Of a stretch of 51,440 bases of DNA, positions 8,475 to 17,779 are shown piece after piece (position 1 is the stretch's first letter; every line of letters begins with the position of its first letter). The stretch spans positions 1-51,440 of the forward strand of contig JAJZFV010000022.1 in the NCBI GenBank assembly GCA_021805205.1. The letters run 5' to 3'. The DNA comes from Actinomycetes bacterium (GTDB lineage: Bacteria; Actinomycetota; Acidimicrobiia; Acidimicrobiales; Acidimicrobiaceae). The position numbers were made by a program, and so were the translations under genes. The notes beneath the pieces were generated by a model, which searched no databases, was not told where the DNA came from, and was given only the letters and a program-made list of their open reading frames with translations.

Positions 8475-9260
8475 GCAATTACCCTTTCAATCGCACTTGA
8501 CCTCTACTAGGCATCTATAAACACGTAGGTTGAAGTACGACAACGTCTTAATTCAATGTAACACTCAGTTGCTTGCATTGATGTAATCGCATTGATCTAT
8601 ATAAATCGTGGTGATACCATACTGACAGAGAGAGTCACTGTAGTGCTAATATTCCATCTCTTGCTTTTGATGACTTCGGATATCAGAGTCGTACAGTCGA
8701 AGTATCGACAGCAAAGTGTAGGTGTGAGCTAACTTCGCGAGAATCAGCTAAGCGTCACTGCGGCGTTGCGCGCTCTGAGATGATCGGTGTCAGTTTCGGG
8801 GTGAGGCATCTGGATTTCAAGTGCACTCCCGGAATATTTAGGCTATCTAGACTGAAGTAAGCTGTCTATCCAACTCCCCTGATAAGGTGGCAAATCAAGC
8901 TGAGACAGTAGTATTTAGGGTCACTTTACGTGCGATGGTAGGAACCACGTAGTCGGCCTGATTTGGGCATGGGTTATCAAATTGGGCCTTAAGCTTGAAC
9001 GTCAAATACAGCAAATCACAAAGTTGCTAAAACCGAATAGAGGACCGTGCGTTTTTGATGTCTGTAATCTGTGGATGTCACAAAATGGAGAATTCGCTGA
9101 AGTGGGAAAATTAGATCCTGCGGTTTTAAAATGAGTTGCGTAATAAAAGAGATCTTCTATACCTTGCAGAGTGAGGGAAGCAGAAGCGGACGGCCAGCGG
9201 TTTTCTGTCGTTTTACCGGTTGCAACCTTTAGACAGGACGAGAGGCGAACCGACCGTCCG
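8475..9260. other. Gene-free interval upstream of the ATPase operon
   Basis: About 790 bases that should hold the promoter of the minus-strand ATPase operon. I see no complete gene. An open plus frame of about 70 codons ends near 9133 (it includes KLLKPNRGPCVFDV) but has no start or ribosome-binding site. An 8-bp inverted repeat, GCGGACGG at 9186-9193 and CCGTCCGC at 9254-9261, brackets about 60 bases at the truncated end of the vapC remnant. The interval looks like decayed accessory DNA. Confidence 0.4.
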
Positions 9261-9465
9261 CTAAATGCCAGTGCTGTGATACGGATTTCGTTGGTACAGA
9301 TGGGATCGGCGGTCGCTTCTCGCCCCAGCTAATATCTCCATGATTACTGGTTCCGTAACGACTAATGGACCGCTGCTACTCATAAGTTCAGTTACTCGCA
9401 TGTCAACTGCGCTTCCAGTAGCACTGGTCATATTCAATCCATGCCGAGGTGTCCCCCAAGATCAT
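9261..9465 (-). pseudogene. vapC: vapC PIN-domain toxin remnant, frameshifted and truncated
   Basis: Reading down the minus strand from ATG 9463-9465 gives MILGDTSAWIEYDQC, the N-terminus of a VapC PIN-domain ribonuclease with the first catalytic Asp in D-T-S-A-W. One base later the frame must shift to continue as TGSAVDMRVTELMSSSGPLV followed by VTEPVIMEILAGARSDRR, also VapC with the conserved Glu in EILAGAR. After that the match is lost and TAG follows at 9261-9263. So one frameshift (one extra base or two lost) and loss of the C-terminal half, with the remaining acidic residues, make it inactive. The ATG overlaps the vapB stop (ATGA), the usual antitoxin-toxin arrangement. Confidence 0.8.
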
Positions 9466-9671
9466 TGAGGCGTCGGTTTGGTATCTTCTGGGATTTCGGC
9501 GATTGCATTTGCACCGCGCATGGCAAGTGCCTCTTCTTTAGTCATGGGTTGACCCGCCATCAATCGTAAAGCTAAATTGACCGCTTCGGTCTTTGTGTGG
9601 ATTGCATAACGATCCATGATGGCCTTGAGGTAAGCGTCTACGATTTCAATATTTGTTCTAATCTTAGCCAT
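9462..9671 (-). CDS. vapB: VapB-family antitoxin (orphaned by vapC decay)
   Basis: 69 residues beginning MAKIRTNIEIVDAYLKAIMD, with T-K-T-E-A-V-N-L-A-L-R in the middle. This is the pattern of the short VapB antitoxins (strand, two helices, DNA-binding dimer) that accompany PIN toxins. The C-terminal tail ALAMRGANAIAEIPEDTKPT would normally neutralise VapC. The reading frame is intact although the toxin gene it overlaps is broken. It may persist as a DNA-binding remnant or protect against a related toxin elsewhere. Confidence 0.75.
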   Translation of the reverse strand: MAKIRTNIEIVDAYLKAIMDRYAIHTKTEAVNLALRLMAGQPMTKEEALAMRGANAIAEIPEDTKPTPQ

Positions 9672-10367
9672 ACACCTAACACGTACCCATCGTGTATTTT
9701 CGGTGCACTGGAATTACGAGTTATTTCTTGAGCAATTTACAATTACTTGATTCGACACTTACCTACCTTTGGTTTTGCACCATGCCCAAAGTTGATCCGC
9801 TGAAAGTTCCATTTTCGCCTCTTGCGTATCTTGATGGATAAACCATTTACACAGTTCATCTTCATCTGATAGTTTGACCTGTCGCCATCCGATTAATATC
9901 GGGTTGCCGGAAGTACTGGAAAATGGAGTCAAAAACTACCGCACATCTAAATTGATATTGAGCCCGAAATTGGATGACCTTGAGTGCTTCGAACAAACGG
10001 GTAAGTCGATTTGCATTCCAGTTAGTAAAGCTTTCTCGGTGGAGCAAAACAGTTGATGAATAGATAATCGCATACGATTGCCTTCAGCAGATCAATGTGT
10101 AGCAAAATCAATTACCAAGCCACAAGTGTCTTTTTTGGACCTTATGGTTATTGAGAGAAGCTTCCTTGATAAAACTCTGACTCACCGGGTCTAATCGACG
10201 ATAGTTCACAGCCCCGTTTCTCTTTTCCTCTCATGTAATGGTTTGGGGTTTGCTTAAGCGGGTCCCAGTTAAATCTTGATCGCGAACGGTAATAACGTCA
10301 ACTTGCACCCCCTTGCTAAAATGACCGTTAGAAGTCTTACGATAAGGTTTATTGGCTCAGGGTCGAT
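9672..10367. other. Gene-free interval with a probable decayed coding remnant, upstream of the SNF2 helicase
   Basis: About 700 bases. On the minus strand from about 9930 to stop TAA at 9759-9761, one frame reads PILIGWRQVKLSDEDELCKW followed by FIHQDTQEAKMELSADQLWA and WCKTKGR. It is protein-like but has no start, and the frame is closed by TAG a little upstream, so it is probably a remnant of an unrecognised gene. The last 150 bases before 10368 should hold the helicase promoter; a sequence TTGCAC...TAAAAT around 10300-10325 is a possible match, not certain. Confidence 0.35.
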
Positions 10368-13300
10368 TTGCCTCCATTAACGGCAGGAGAGAAGCTGTCT
10401 CTATTTATCCAAAGCGCTATCGAGGCGACCGGAAAGATCTCCTTTTGGTTTGAAGAGACGAAATGGTCTGAAGGTGGCCCGAAGCTGAACCAGGGAGGTT
10501 ACCATCCCTTTGCGTGGCGTGATACCGGGCGTCGGTCGCGCGTTCGTAGTGCTATCGAGGGTGCGCTTGGTCCTGATGGGATCTACATTAGTGAAGGAAA
10601 GCTTCGCCTCCCTCAGGTAGCGGCAGGGATACCTAGACCATCGCCGGCAAATTGGATCGAATTGCCCTATGACCAAGTGAAAAAATCAGGGCTCTCAACA
10701 TTCACACTTTCAGTTATTGGAACTCGGCGGTACCTTAGCGCTACTGAGGTACTCAATATTATCGATAACCTCCGCGATCTAGAGGTGGTTGACGATAGAT
10801 CCGAAGATTCCATAGGATTCATCGACACACCAGCAATTCAAACCCTAGAGATCATTGCGCAATTTGTCATCTCACTCATCAAGCGGCAACAATTTGTACC
10901 ATCGCTGGAGCCAACAGACTATGCGGCAAAGATGGGCTATTGTCGTTGGAGTTCTGTCTTGGGACGAAATGACGTTCGTTTTGTTCGAAGAATTCTCGAA
11001 GAAGCTCCCGGTGAACTATTTGCCAAAGTTCTACCAACTCGAGATCAAAGCGATGCGCTACCACCAAAGTTGCTACGTAGAGCGATCGATACCATGTTGG
11101 ATCAGGAAGTTCGCCGAGCGATTCACGACGTGGTCCTTGATACGACGCGACCAACCGTTATAGTCAAACCCTTAGACGACTTTGTGGCAGGTCTTTCAGG
11201 CGACCTGTTGTCGCCAAGGTCCGACCTGTTTCAGATAAGTGGCCGAATACCAGAGCTTCTCGTCGAATGGCAGGAGAAGCTAAAGGCAGAGCTGGCACCA
11301 CTGCGCCTGGCACTTAGAGTCTCTCCTCCGGGGTACTTCGAAACTGCCGACCATCAAACCCCTTTCTTAGGTGCGCAAGACGATGGTAAAGCAAGTCATC
11401 CCTTGGTTGACCCGATGAGCAACAACGAAGTCACCGATGGTACTCCAATGCTAATACGGGACCAAGATGATGAGAGGTGGGAGATTGCCTTTGGCCTCTG
11501 CAGCAGCGGCTCACTAGGGGTATTTTTAGATTTGAGTGATTCAATTGGAATCGATCCAGCTTTGGCAGAGATGGCAATAACCGCAGATGAGGCGGAATTG
11601 ATCTATTTGCGAGCACTCTCGAAGGTTGCCCCTTACGATCCCTTGGTTGAAGAGGCGTCAAAGCTAGGAAAGAACGCAAGAATTTACCTAAATAGCGACC
11701 AATTGATAACCTTCGTTCGCGAGGTAGCCTCCCCACTAGCTGAAGATGAAGGTGTAGTTCTCCTCCTGCCTCGTAGCTTGCGAGAAGCCGTAAAGCCAAG
11801 GGTGCAAATCTCAAGCGCTCCAGTAAAGTCAAATAATCCAAAGCTGGGACTCGATGCCCTCTATAGCTACAGTGCCACGGTCACAATTGGAGAGCGCCAA
11901 CTTTCTAGTAAGGAGATCGAGGAGCTACTAGCTAGTAAAAGTCCAATTGTAAAGGTAGACGATGATTGGTTCTTCGTCGATCACCGCAGCCTAAGTCGAG
12001 CACTTTCGTACCTAAAGCGCCACGAACAACGATCAAATCGAACTCTAGCGGCTCTCTTAGCTGAGTCGATTGGAGACATCGACGATGAAGAACTTGTCTC
12101 TATCGATCGGCCAGATCCCCAAAGCCTCATCGACCAGATGGCAAAAGTTCGTCTTCAAGACAAAAGACCATTTGTCGAACCAAATGGATTTCCCCTCTCT
12201 TTGCGGGACTATCAAAGACGAGGGGTCGAATGGGTGGCATCACTCGAGGCAATTGGCCTTGGCGCGTGCCTCGCCGACGACATGGGACTTGGAAAAACCG
12301 CCCAGGTGATTGCGCTTCTCGCTCAAGAGCACCAAGAGCGACTGATGCAACAACAATCAATGGACCATGCCGAGATTGAAGTCTCAGAGAACGCTAATCT
12401 GGCGATAGTTCACTCCTCTGCCACATTGATTGTCGCCCCAGTTTCAGTCGTTGGAAACTGGAGGCGCGAATTCGCACGCTTTTACCCCTTGCTTTCGGTT
12501 ATGATTCACCACGGCTCGAATCGGGCAGATGGCAGGGAGTTTGCTGAAGCCGTACAAAAGCACGACGTTGTAATTACCAGCTATTCGCTGCTCGCCAGAG
12601 ATATCGAAAGCCTCTCTTCGATCAGGTGGCACCGCATCGTAGTCGACGAAGCCCAAAACATTAAAAACCCAACTGCAGCGATGACAATTGCCGCTAATTC
12701 ACTTACTTCAAATCGAAGGATCGCACTCACCGGTACTCCAGTTGAAAATCACACAGGTGAGCTATGGGCGATAATGAACTTCATCAACCCTGGCCTTCTC
12801 GGCTCGAGAGGTAGCTTCCGAACTAGGTTCTCAATTCCTATCGAGCGAGAGGGTAACCAGATCGTCGCTGCCCATCTAAGTCGGTCGGTTGCTCCATTTT
12901 TACTCAGGAGGCTAAAGACCGATAAGTCTATAATCTCAGATCTACCCGACAAGATCGAAGTCAAGGAGTACTGTGGCCTCTCTAGGGATCAGGAGATTCT
13001 CTATAAGGACACCGTCAATTCTTTAAAGGAGTCCTTGGAGGGAGCAAGCAAGATGGCGCGTCGTGGTGCAATTTTAGCATCGATAACAAAGCTAAAGCAG
13101 ATCTGCAACCATCCAACCATAAACCAGGATGCAACTGTCCTACGTGGGTCTTCGGCAAAGATGGGTCGGCTAGAGGAGTTATTAGAGGAGATCTTGGAGG
13201 GCGGTGAGAAGGTGATAATCTTTACTCAGTTTGCCACCTTTGGAAGCCTCCTCCACCAACACCTGCAAGAGCGTTTTCGGCAGAGAGTCCTTTATCTCCA

Positions 13301-13703
13301 TGGAGGATCAACTATGCCTCAACGCGATTCGATGGTAGGCGAATTCGCCTCAAGTGAAGGGCCATCAATCTTTCTTCTCTCTCTAAAGGCAGGAGGTACT
13401 GGTCTAAACTTAACAGCTGCAAATCACGTCATCCACTACGACAGATGGTGGAATTCAGCAGTTGAATCCCAAGCTACCGATAGGGCGTTTAGGATTGGGC
13501 AACGAAAAGACGTTGTGGTTCGCAAGCTGATCTGCGAGGGGACCCTTGAAGAGCGAATCGATTCAATAATAGAGTCCAAAAAGCAACTCGCCGAAAGTCT
13601 TATCTCAACTGGCGAGACTTGGATAACAGAGCTTGACGATGGAGATTTGATGGATCTATTGAGCCTCTCATCCGTCGAAGCGAGATACGTCAGCGAGTCA
13701 TAA
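10368..13703 (+). CDS. SNF2-family DEAD/DEAH helicase (HepA/YwqA-like)
   Basis: 1111-residue Swi2/Snf2 ATPase that would translocate on double-stranded DNA. The first ~600 residues correspond to the bacterial SNF2-associated N-terminal region. Motif I DDMGLGKT lies near residue 637, motif II DEAQNIKNP near 759, motif III LTGTPVENHTGELWAIMNF near 785. The C-terminal RecA lobe has the LSLKAGGTGLNLTAANHVIH motif and DRAFRIGQ near the end. The only in-frame start after the upstream stop is TTG 10368, giving LPPLTAGEKLSLF. It is followed after 7 bases by the SWIM-protein gene, the same pairing as ywqA-ywqB in Bacillus subtilis. Specific function of such pairs is not established; DNA repair or recombination is likely. 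Confidence 0.9.
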   Translation: MPPLTAGEKLSLFIQSAIEATGKISFWFEETKWSEGGPKLNQGGYHPFAWRDTGRRSRVRSAIEGALGPDGIYISEGKLRLPQVAAGIPRPSPANWIELPYDQVKKSGLSTFTLSVIGTRRYLSATEVLNIIDNLRDLEVVDDRSEDSIGFIDTPAIQTLEIIAQFVISLIKRQQFVPSLEPTDYAAKMGYCRWSSVLGRNDVRFVRRILEEAPGELFAKVLPTRDQSDALPPKLLRRAIDTMLDQEVRRAIHDVVLDTTRPTVIVKPLDDFVAGLSGDLLSPRSDLFQISGRIPELLVEWQEKLKAELAPLRLALRVSPPGYFETADHQTPFLGAQDDGKASHPLVDPMSNNEVTDGTPMLIRDQDDERWEIAFGLCSSGSLGVFLDLSDSIGIDPALAEMAITADEAELIYLRALSKVAPYDPLVEEASKLGKNARIYLNSDQLITFVREVASPLAEDEGVVLLLPRSLREAVKPRVQISSAPVKSNNPKLGLDALYSYSATVTIGERQLSSKEIEELLASKSPIVKVDDDWFFVDHRSLSRALSYLKRHEQRSNRTLAALLAESIGDIDDEELVSIDRPDPQSLIDQMAKVRLQDKRPFVEPNGFPLSLRDYQRRGVEWVASLEAIGLGACLADDMGLGKTAQVIALLAQEHQERLMQQQSMDHAEIEVSENANLAIVHSSATLIVAPVSVVGNWRREFARFYPLLSVMIHHGSNRADGREFAEAVQKHDVVITSYSLLARDIESLSSIRWHRIVVDEAQNIKNPTAAMTIAANSLTSNRRIALTGTPVENHTGELWAIMNFINPGLLGSRGSFRTRFSIPIEREGNQIVAAHLSRSVAPFLLRRLKTDKSIISDLPDKIEVKEYCGLSRDQEILYKDTVNSLKESLEGASKMARRGAILASITKLKQICNHPTINQDATVLRGSSAKMGRLEELLEEILEGGEKVIIFTQFATFGSLLHQHLQERFRQRVLYLHGGSTMPQRDSMVGEFASSEGPSIFLLSLKAGGTGLNLTAANHVIHYDRWWNSAVESQATDRAFRIGQRKDVVVRKLICEGTLEERIDSIIESKKQLAESLISTGETWITELDDGDLMDLLSLSSVEARYVSES

Positions 13704-13710
13704 GGTAAGG

Positions 13711-14679
13711 TTGAAAAAAGTGGACTCATCGCCGTTGGACCTAATATCGCAGATCATCTTTTCCAAGAACTTCAATGAACTTGATATAGATGAGCGAGAG
13801 TTTGTACTCGATAGCATCGACCATGTAACAGAGCCTCCATCGCGCAGCAATAACAAGCGAAATTGGTGGCTCAAAATACTTTTAGACAAGATAGACAAAA
13901 TGGCCGGCAAGGATAGGGCTTCGAGGGGTAGGTCTTATTGGCGAAAGGGAAATGTCGCCAAGAGAGTGACGATTACTCGCAATCTTGGAGTTGGGACTGT
14001 TCGCGGCTCGTCATCGGAGAGGTACGATGTCGCGATACGCATCGGCGAAGGCTTCAATGATCATACAGAAGTAATCGCGGGTGCAATTGCAAATGACCCC
14101 GCCTGTTATGTGGACTTTCGCGAGGGAACTCTGAACTTGAAGCTCGCGGAGTTGACTTTGAGTGATGGTAGTAACTTATTCAACGATCACCTTGAGATGA
14201 TTGGATATTGCGACTGTTACGACTGGGAGCCAATATGTAAGCACCAAGTTGCATTGGCAAATGCGATCGCAGATAAGGTTCAAAGCAATCTCGACTTAGC
14301 ATTGACATTTCTTGGAATTGACCCCAAGGCACTCAACGAATTAATCTCTCAAATGCGCAAAGATGAGTCAAAGGTTGTAACGGATAATAATCCCGATAAC
14401 ATAACCGACTCATTTGGCTGGCCCACCTACAGCGATATCGGAAGAGTTACTTCCATTCGCCGCTACGGAAAGGCCTCGACAAACCTGCTTACTGAGCGAT
14501 TGGGGCAATTAGACAGTCTCGCCCTCGATCCTGTCGCTGCCATTCCGAAAAACCGAATTAACAGCAGCCTCGGATCCTTTGATGATATCTTTACTACGCT
14601 ATATCAGCTAGTTAGGTTCCACCTCGATGACGATAGCGATATCGACGGAGAAGAACAAGTAAGCGTTCTAGGAGACTAG
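13711..14679 (+). CDS. SWIM zinc-finger protein, partner of the SNF2 helicase
   Basis: 322 residues. The N-terminal part has GRSYWRKGNVAKRVTITRNL followed by GVGTVRGSSSERYDVAIRI, the usual lead of bacterial SWIM proteins. The zinc motif CxCx(n)CxH is seen as Y-C-D-C-Y-D-W-E-P-I-C-K-H at about residues 165-178. SWIM domains bind DNA or protein. It starts at TTG 13711 directly behind AAGGTAAGG; GTG 13720 is an alternative with better spacing to the same ribosome-binding site. The gene follows the helicase stop by 7 bases, so the two are co-transcribed and probably act together. The C-terminal ~110 residues are acidic and I do not recognise them. Confidence 0.85.
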   Translation: MKKVDSSPLDLISQIIFSKNFNELDIDEREFVLDSIDHVTEPPSRSNNKRNWWLKILLDKIDKMAGKDRASRGRSYWRKGNVAKRVTITRNLGVGTVRGSSSERYDVAIRIGEGFNDHTEVIAGAIANDPACYVDFREGTLNLKLAELTLSDGSNLFNDHLEMIGYCDCYDWEPICKHQVALANAIADKVQSNLDLALTFLGIDPKALNELISQMRKDESKVVTDNNPDNITDSFGWPTYSDIGRVTSIRRYGKASTNLLTERLGQLDSLALDPVAAIPKNRINSSLGSFDDIFTTLYQLVRFHLDDDSDIDGEEQVSVLGD

Positions 14680-15009
14680 ACGACTAGAGGAATTGAGTCA
14701 ACTCGTATCGACCCAATGGATTATCTAGGAGGCGAGGTTAAGGGATCGCTTCTTAGAACCGCTGTTCGCACTCCCCCACTTGCCGCGCTATGGGCAATAT
14801 CGCACCTTGATCTTCGATCTCACCGCGGATAAAAGTGGGTAGAAGTTCCAGCGGTCTAATTTTCCCCCAGCTGCCCCTATGATGCATCGGCCACTTGAGA
14901 ATTATGAGTCGATACCACACTGGGGCCAACCCTAGGAATAGTATTTTGTATTTGATAGACCGCACTTAACGTCTGTAAGATCATTACTTCGAGGCGGAGG
15001 CGCAAAGTA
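14680..15009. other. Interval between SWIM-protein gene and GntR regulator
   Basis: 330 bases with only a 38-codon open frame (14716-14832) that lacks a ribosome-binding site. It should hold the promoter and operator of the GntR-type regulator, but I cannot point to a clear palindrome. Confidence 0.35.
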
Positions 15010-15651
15010 GTGGCGTTAGAACAGAGAAGCTTGGTCGATTTAGCGGTTGCCGAGATCCAAAGGCTGATTTACATTGGCAAGTATAAGCCAGGCGACAAGT
15101 TAGTTGAAGAGCAACTCGGAGAAGAACTTGGGATTAGCCGCCCCCCTTTAAGGGAGGCACTTCGGGAGTTAGCACAGCGCGGGATCGTAGAGCAACTACC
15201 GAGAAGGGGAAGTAGGGTCGTATCCCTCTCTGCACAAGAGGTGGCCGAGATCTACTCACTTCGTGGGGTCCTTGAACGCTTTGCGGTTACAACCTCATTT
15301 CCCATGCCTAATTCTAAGAGCATCGAAGAGATGCGTAACGCACTAAACGATATGACTAAGGCCGCACTCGACAATGACCACGGGGGAATCGTAAAGTCCA
15401 ATAGGGACTTTCACGTAGCTTTAGTATCGATGGCCAACCATAGCCTGCTCCTCAAGACCTACATTGGCCTAATGGATAAGATGCAGCTATGTATGTCCGA
15501 TAATCTTCGCCAAGAGACCACGGTATCAGGCGACTACGAAATCGGTGTGATGCGCCACAAAGCGTTACTTGATGCAATCGAAGGTGGGGGACTCGCCCAG
15601 ATCCTTGAAGCCCTAGAGAGTCACGGTGAGCGCCAAATCTTTGGCGGCTAG
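15010..15651 (+). CDS. GntR-family transcriptional regulator, FadR/FCD subfamily
   Basis: 213 residues. The winged-helix N-terminus (LAVAEIQRLIYIGKYKPGDK, then EEQLGEELGISRPPLREALR and ELAQRGIVEQLPRRGSRVVS) is typical of GntR proteins. The C-terminal all-helical FCD domain has the R-x-x-L-E-R-F-A lead and D-F-H/H-x-A-L-L-D-A-I metal or ligand residues (NRDFHVALV and MRHKALLDAIEGG). FCD regulators respond to small organic acids or amino-acid derivatives. The start is GTG 15010 behind a GGCGGAGGCG ribosome-binding site. It stands alone, with 1.3 kb to the guanidine operon's 3' end, so its target cannot be inferred. Confidence 0.9.
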   Translation: MALEQRSLVDLAVAEIQRLIYIGKYKPGDKLVEEQLGEELGISRPPLREALRELAQRGIVEQLPRRGSRVVSLSAQEVAEIYSLRGVLERFAVTTSFPMPNSKSIEEMRNALNDMTKAALDNDHGGIVKSNRDFHVALVSMANHSLLLKTYIGLMDKMQLCMSDNLRQETTVSGDYEIGVMRHKALLDAIEGGGLAQILEALESHGERQIFGG

Positions 15652-16941
15652 CCATCTTGCACTCTCTTACTTGGTGGGGAACAAATCCGAAGTATCTAGA
15701 TAATCGATACCCCTATTTGGAACTCACGCGGAAAGTAGCAGCATCTAAAAAGCGGTAGAAACGCCGCCCATCCGCTCGTACTCGCAAGTCTCTGTCCCAA
15801 TCGGGGTCTCCAACCCCACGAAACGTCCGACTTTGACTCCAATGGGGAATAGTCAGTACTCTTTGAATACCTCATAATCAGTTATTTCTTAGCGAACCAT
15901 CTCTGATGCTTTTTTGTTTTTGCTATGATCCAGATGGTAAGCCCTATTCGACCTTGCCACTTAGAGTCCTAAAGCATTGGAGTTTGCGTCATCAATAAAT
16001 TTCGGTGTCGAGCATATTCGTTATATGAAGAAGGTTAAAGGCGATCGATATTACCCCTTCGCGCTCGAAGTGATTGCCGTCATCGGCCGTCATCTTTGCT
16101 GCTGCTTCGTGGTAGAGCGAGTGCATCGCGCTACTTGGTAAGTGCAGAGGTGCGTTCGCCACACGTAGTCTGACAGGACGGTTCGTGCTTGATGGGAACG
16201 AATTTATGATCGCTGTCGTAGTGACGAATAAAGTCAAGTATTTGCCTATGAGTCTCGTAGATTGTCGCAAATCCTCCATAAGGATCGGATGGAAATAATT
16301 CGGCTAATTCTGTTTAACGCAGAGACCACTTCATTACCGTAAGACATCTCGACGCATTGACCTCGAAATTTTTCATCTAACTGGCATAGCTACTCAACCA
16401 TATACCAATCATTTAGGGATGAGTCGTCGTCACTGTGGATCGCTTTGGATGCATTATTTTCTCTATTGGCAGCTCGGCTCACGAATTTGTTTAGCCCTTC
16501 GGAGCCTCTTTAGCACTTTCGATGTGGAGCTTTTCTGTTGTCCGATCACCGTGGTCGGTAGATCTCGCCGAAGATCACGGCACTAAGAGTCCATTTGCAA
16601 ACTCGCAAAATTGCATAAAAAATTTAAGATGTTATTGGTTGTCGCAAAGTCGATACCGCCTCGAAAAGCTACTACCAATTGTTAGTGATTCTCGCGGGTC
16701 TCTAGAAGACCTCTTCGAAAGTTTTGACTCAGAGCCAAGGCCAGATGGATACAGCACCACAGCCTTGGCTCTAGGCCTTCTACCATCGAATTTTCTCTAT
16801 AGTCCGAAATTGGCACATCGCACTTTGTCAACCCTCTTAGCTTGCCTCAATTGAACGAATTTCGACGAAGTGGCGTCTCTAAAGCCCCTAGGGTCGTAAA
16901 AGATATCCTCAATGGACTATCTCTTTTACCCTAAGGTAGTA
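15652..16941. other. Long interval without a confident gene
   Basis: 1.29 kb. Two open frames are visible: 15992-16279 (minus, 95 codons, including DDGNHFEREGVISIAFNLLH) and 16522-16854 (plus, 110 codons, including DLFESFDSEPRPDGYSTTAL). Neither has a recognisable family motif or clear ribosome-binding site; the first could be a remnant of an unknown gene. At about 16889-16933 an imperfect hairpin pairs TAGGGTCGTAAAAGATA with TATCTCTTTTACCCTA. It could stop transcription from the minus-strand operon that ends at 16942, though it lacks a clean U-run. Confidence 0.4.
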
Positions 16942-17769
16942 CTACTTTAATATCCTCGAAAGGCCCTCTTCGATAGTGGGCCAAATTGTTGGATCGTGGC
17001 CAGGGACGATTACCATTTGTTTCTCTCGCGCAAGTGATTTGAGCTTTCGAATCTGATCGAGGGTATCGCTAGCTTCAACGTCAATGAAGCCACCAATTGC
17101 CAACTCTGACTCAAAGTTCTCCTTTAAATCTCCTGCATCAAAGGCGAAGATGAAGCCGTTCGCACCATTTGCTTGGGGAAAGTCGACCATGAAGCTCTGG
17201 TGGCCTGGGGTATGGCCCGGAGTTGAGATTGCCCGAATGCCAGGGGCAATCTCAACATCACCAGAGATCTTCTTGAAATTGAGTCTCGGATCGTCGTAGT
17301 CGACCCTCGCAAGGCCGTGGCCTTGCGCCTTAGCGATATCCCCTAGTCCAAATTCAAGCTCCTTTGATTGAATGTAGACAGGGGTATCGCTACCGCCAAA
17401 GTGGCGAAGGCCACCGGCATGGTCGTTGTGAAGGTGGCTCACCGCTACTGCCAATAGACGATCTACCGATAGTCCATGGCGATCTAGTGCGTCAAGGAGC
17501 GGATCGGTACCATAGGCAGGAAGGATGGGAAGGATCTGATGGAACTTTGAGTGGAAGCGATCAAAGAGCGCTCCATCTTCAATGAGCGCCTTGTTGAATC
17601 CAGTATCGAGAAGCACCCATCCATCAATAGTCTCAACGAGTAGCGCCGGTACTGGTTCGACCAGGCGTTCACTTTGGTCGATTCCATGAATCGACCAAGC
17701 CTTTGGTAGCTCCTCCCAGCCCAAGGTGAGCATTATTATCTGCTTTACCCCCGATGATGTATTTGCCAT
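16942..17769 (-). CDS. Metallo-beta-lactamase-fold hydrolase, N-acyl homoserine lactonase (AttM/AiiA)-like
   Basis: 275-residue cytoplasmic dinuclear-metal hydrolase. The metal motif H-x-H-x-D-H reads SHLHNDHAGGLRHFG, followed by the third His in TPGHTPGHQS, the bridging Asp in FAFDAGDL and the last His in VPGHDP. The arrangement with an N-terminal DTGFN and a late VPGHDP is that of the AHL-lactonase branch. AHL lactonase activity is what the family is known for, but many members have other lactone or ester substrates. It is the last gene of the guanidine-riboswitch operon, 10 bases after the ureohydrolase gene. A role in quorum quenching is therefore less likely than hydrolysis of a guanidino or cyclic by-product; that is inference. 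Confidence 0.85.
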   Translation of the reverse strand: MANTSSGVKQIIMLTLGWEELPKAWSIHGIDQSERLVEPVPALLVETIDGWVLLDTGFNKALIEDGALFDRFHSKFHQILPILPAYGTDPLLDALDRHGLSVDRLLAVAVSHLHNDHAGGLRHFGGSDTPVYIQSKELEFGLGDIAKAQGHGLARVDYDDPRLNFKKISGDVEIAPGIRAISTPGHTPGHQSFMVDFPQANGANGFIFAFDAGDLKENFESELAIGGFIDVEASDTLDQIRKLKSLAREKQMVIVPGHDPTIWPTIEEGLSRILK

Positions 17770-17779
17770 CTCCTAAAAC

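Noticed and set aside
8760..8900. Transposon end-like words (GTCAGTTTCGGGGTG)
   Set aside because: Vague similarity to IS21-type ends, but no partner end, repeat or transposase remnant was found.
15992..16854. 95- and 110-codon open frames in the 1.3-kb gap
   Set aside because: No recognisable family and no convincing ribosome-binding site. They are noted only within the interval entry.
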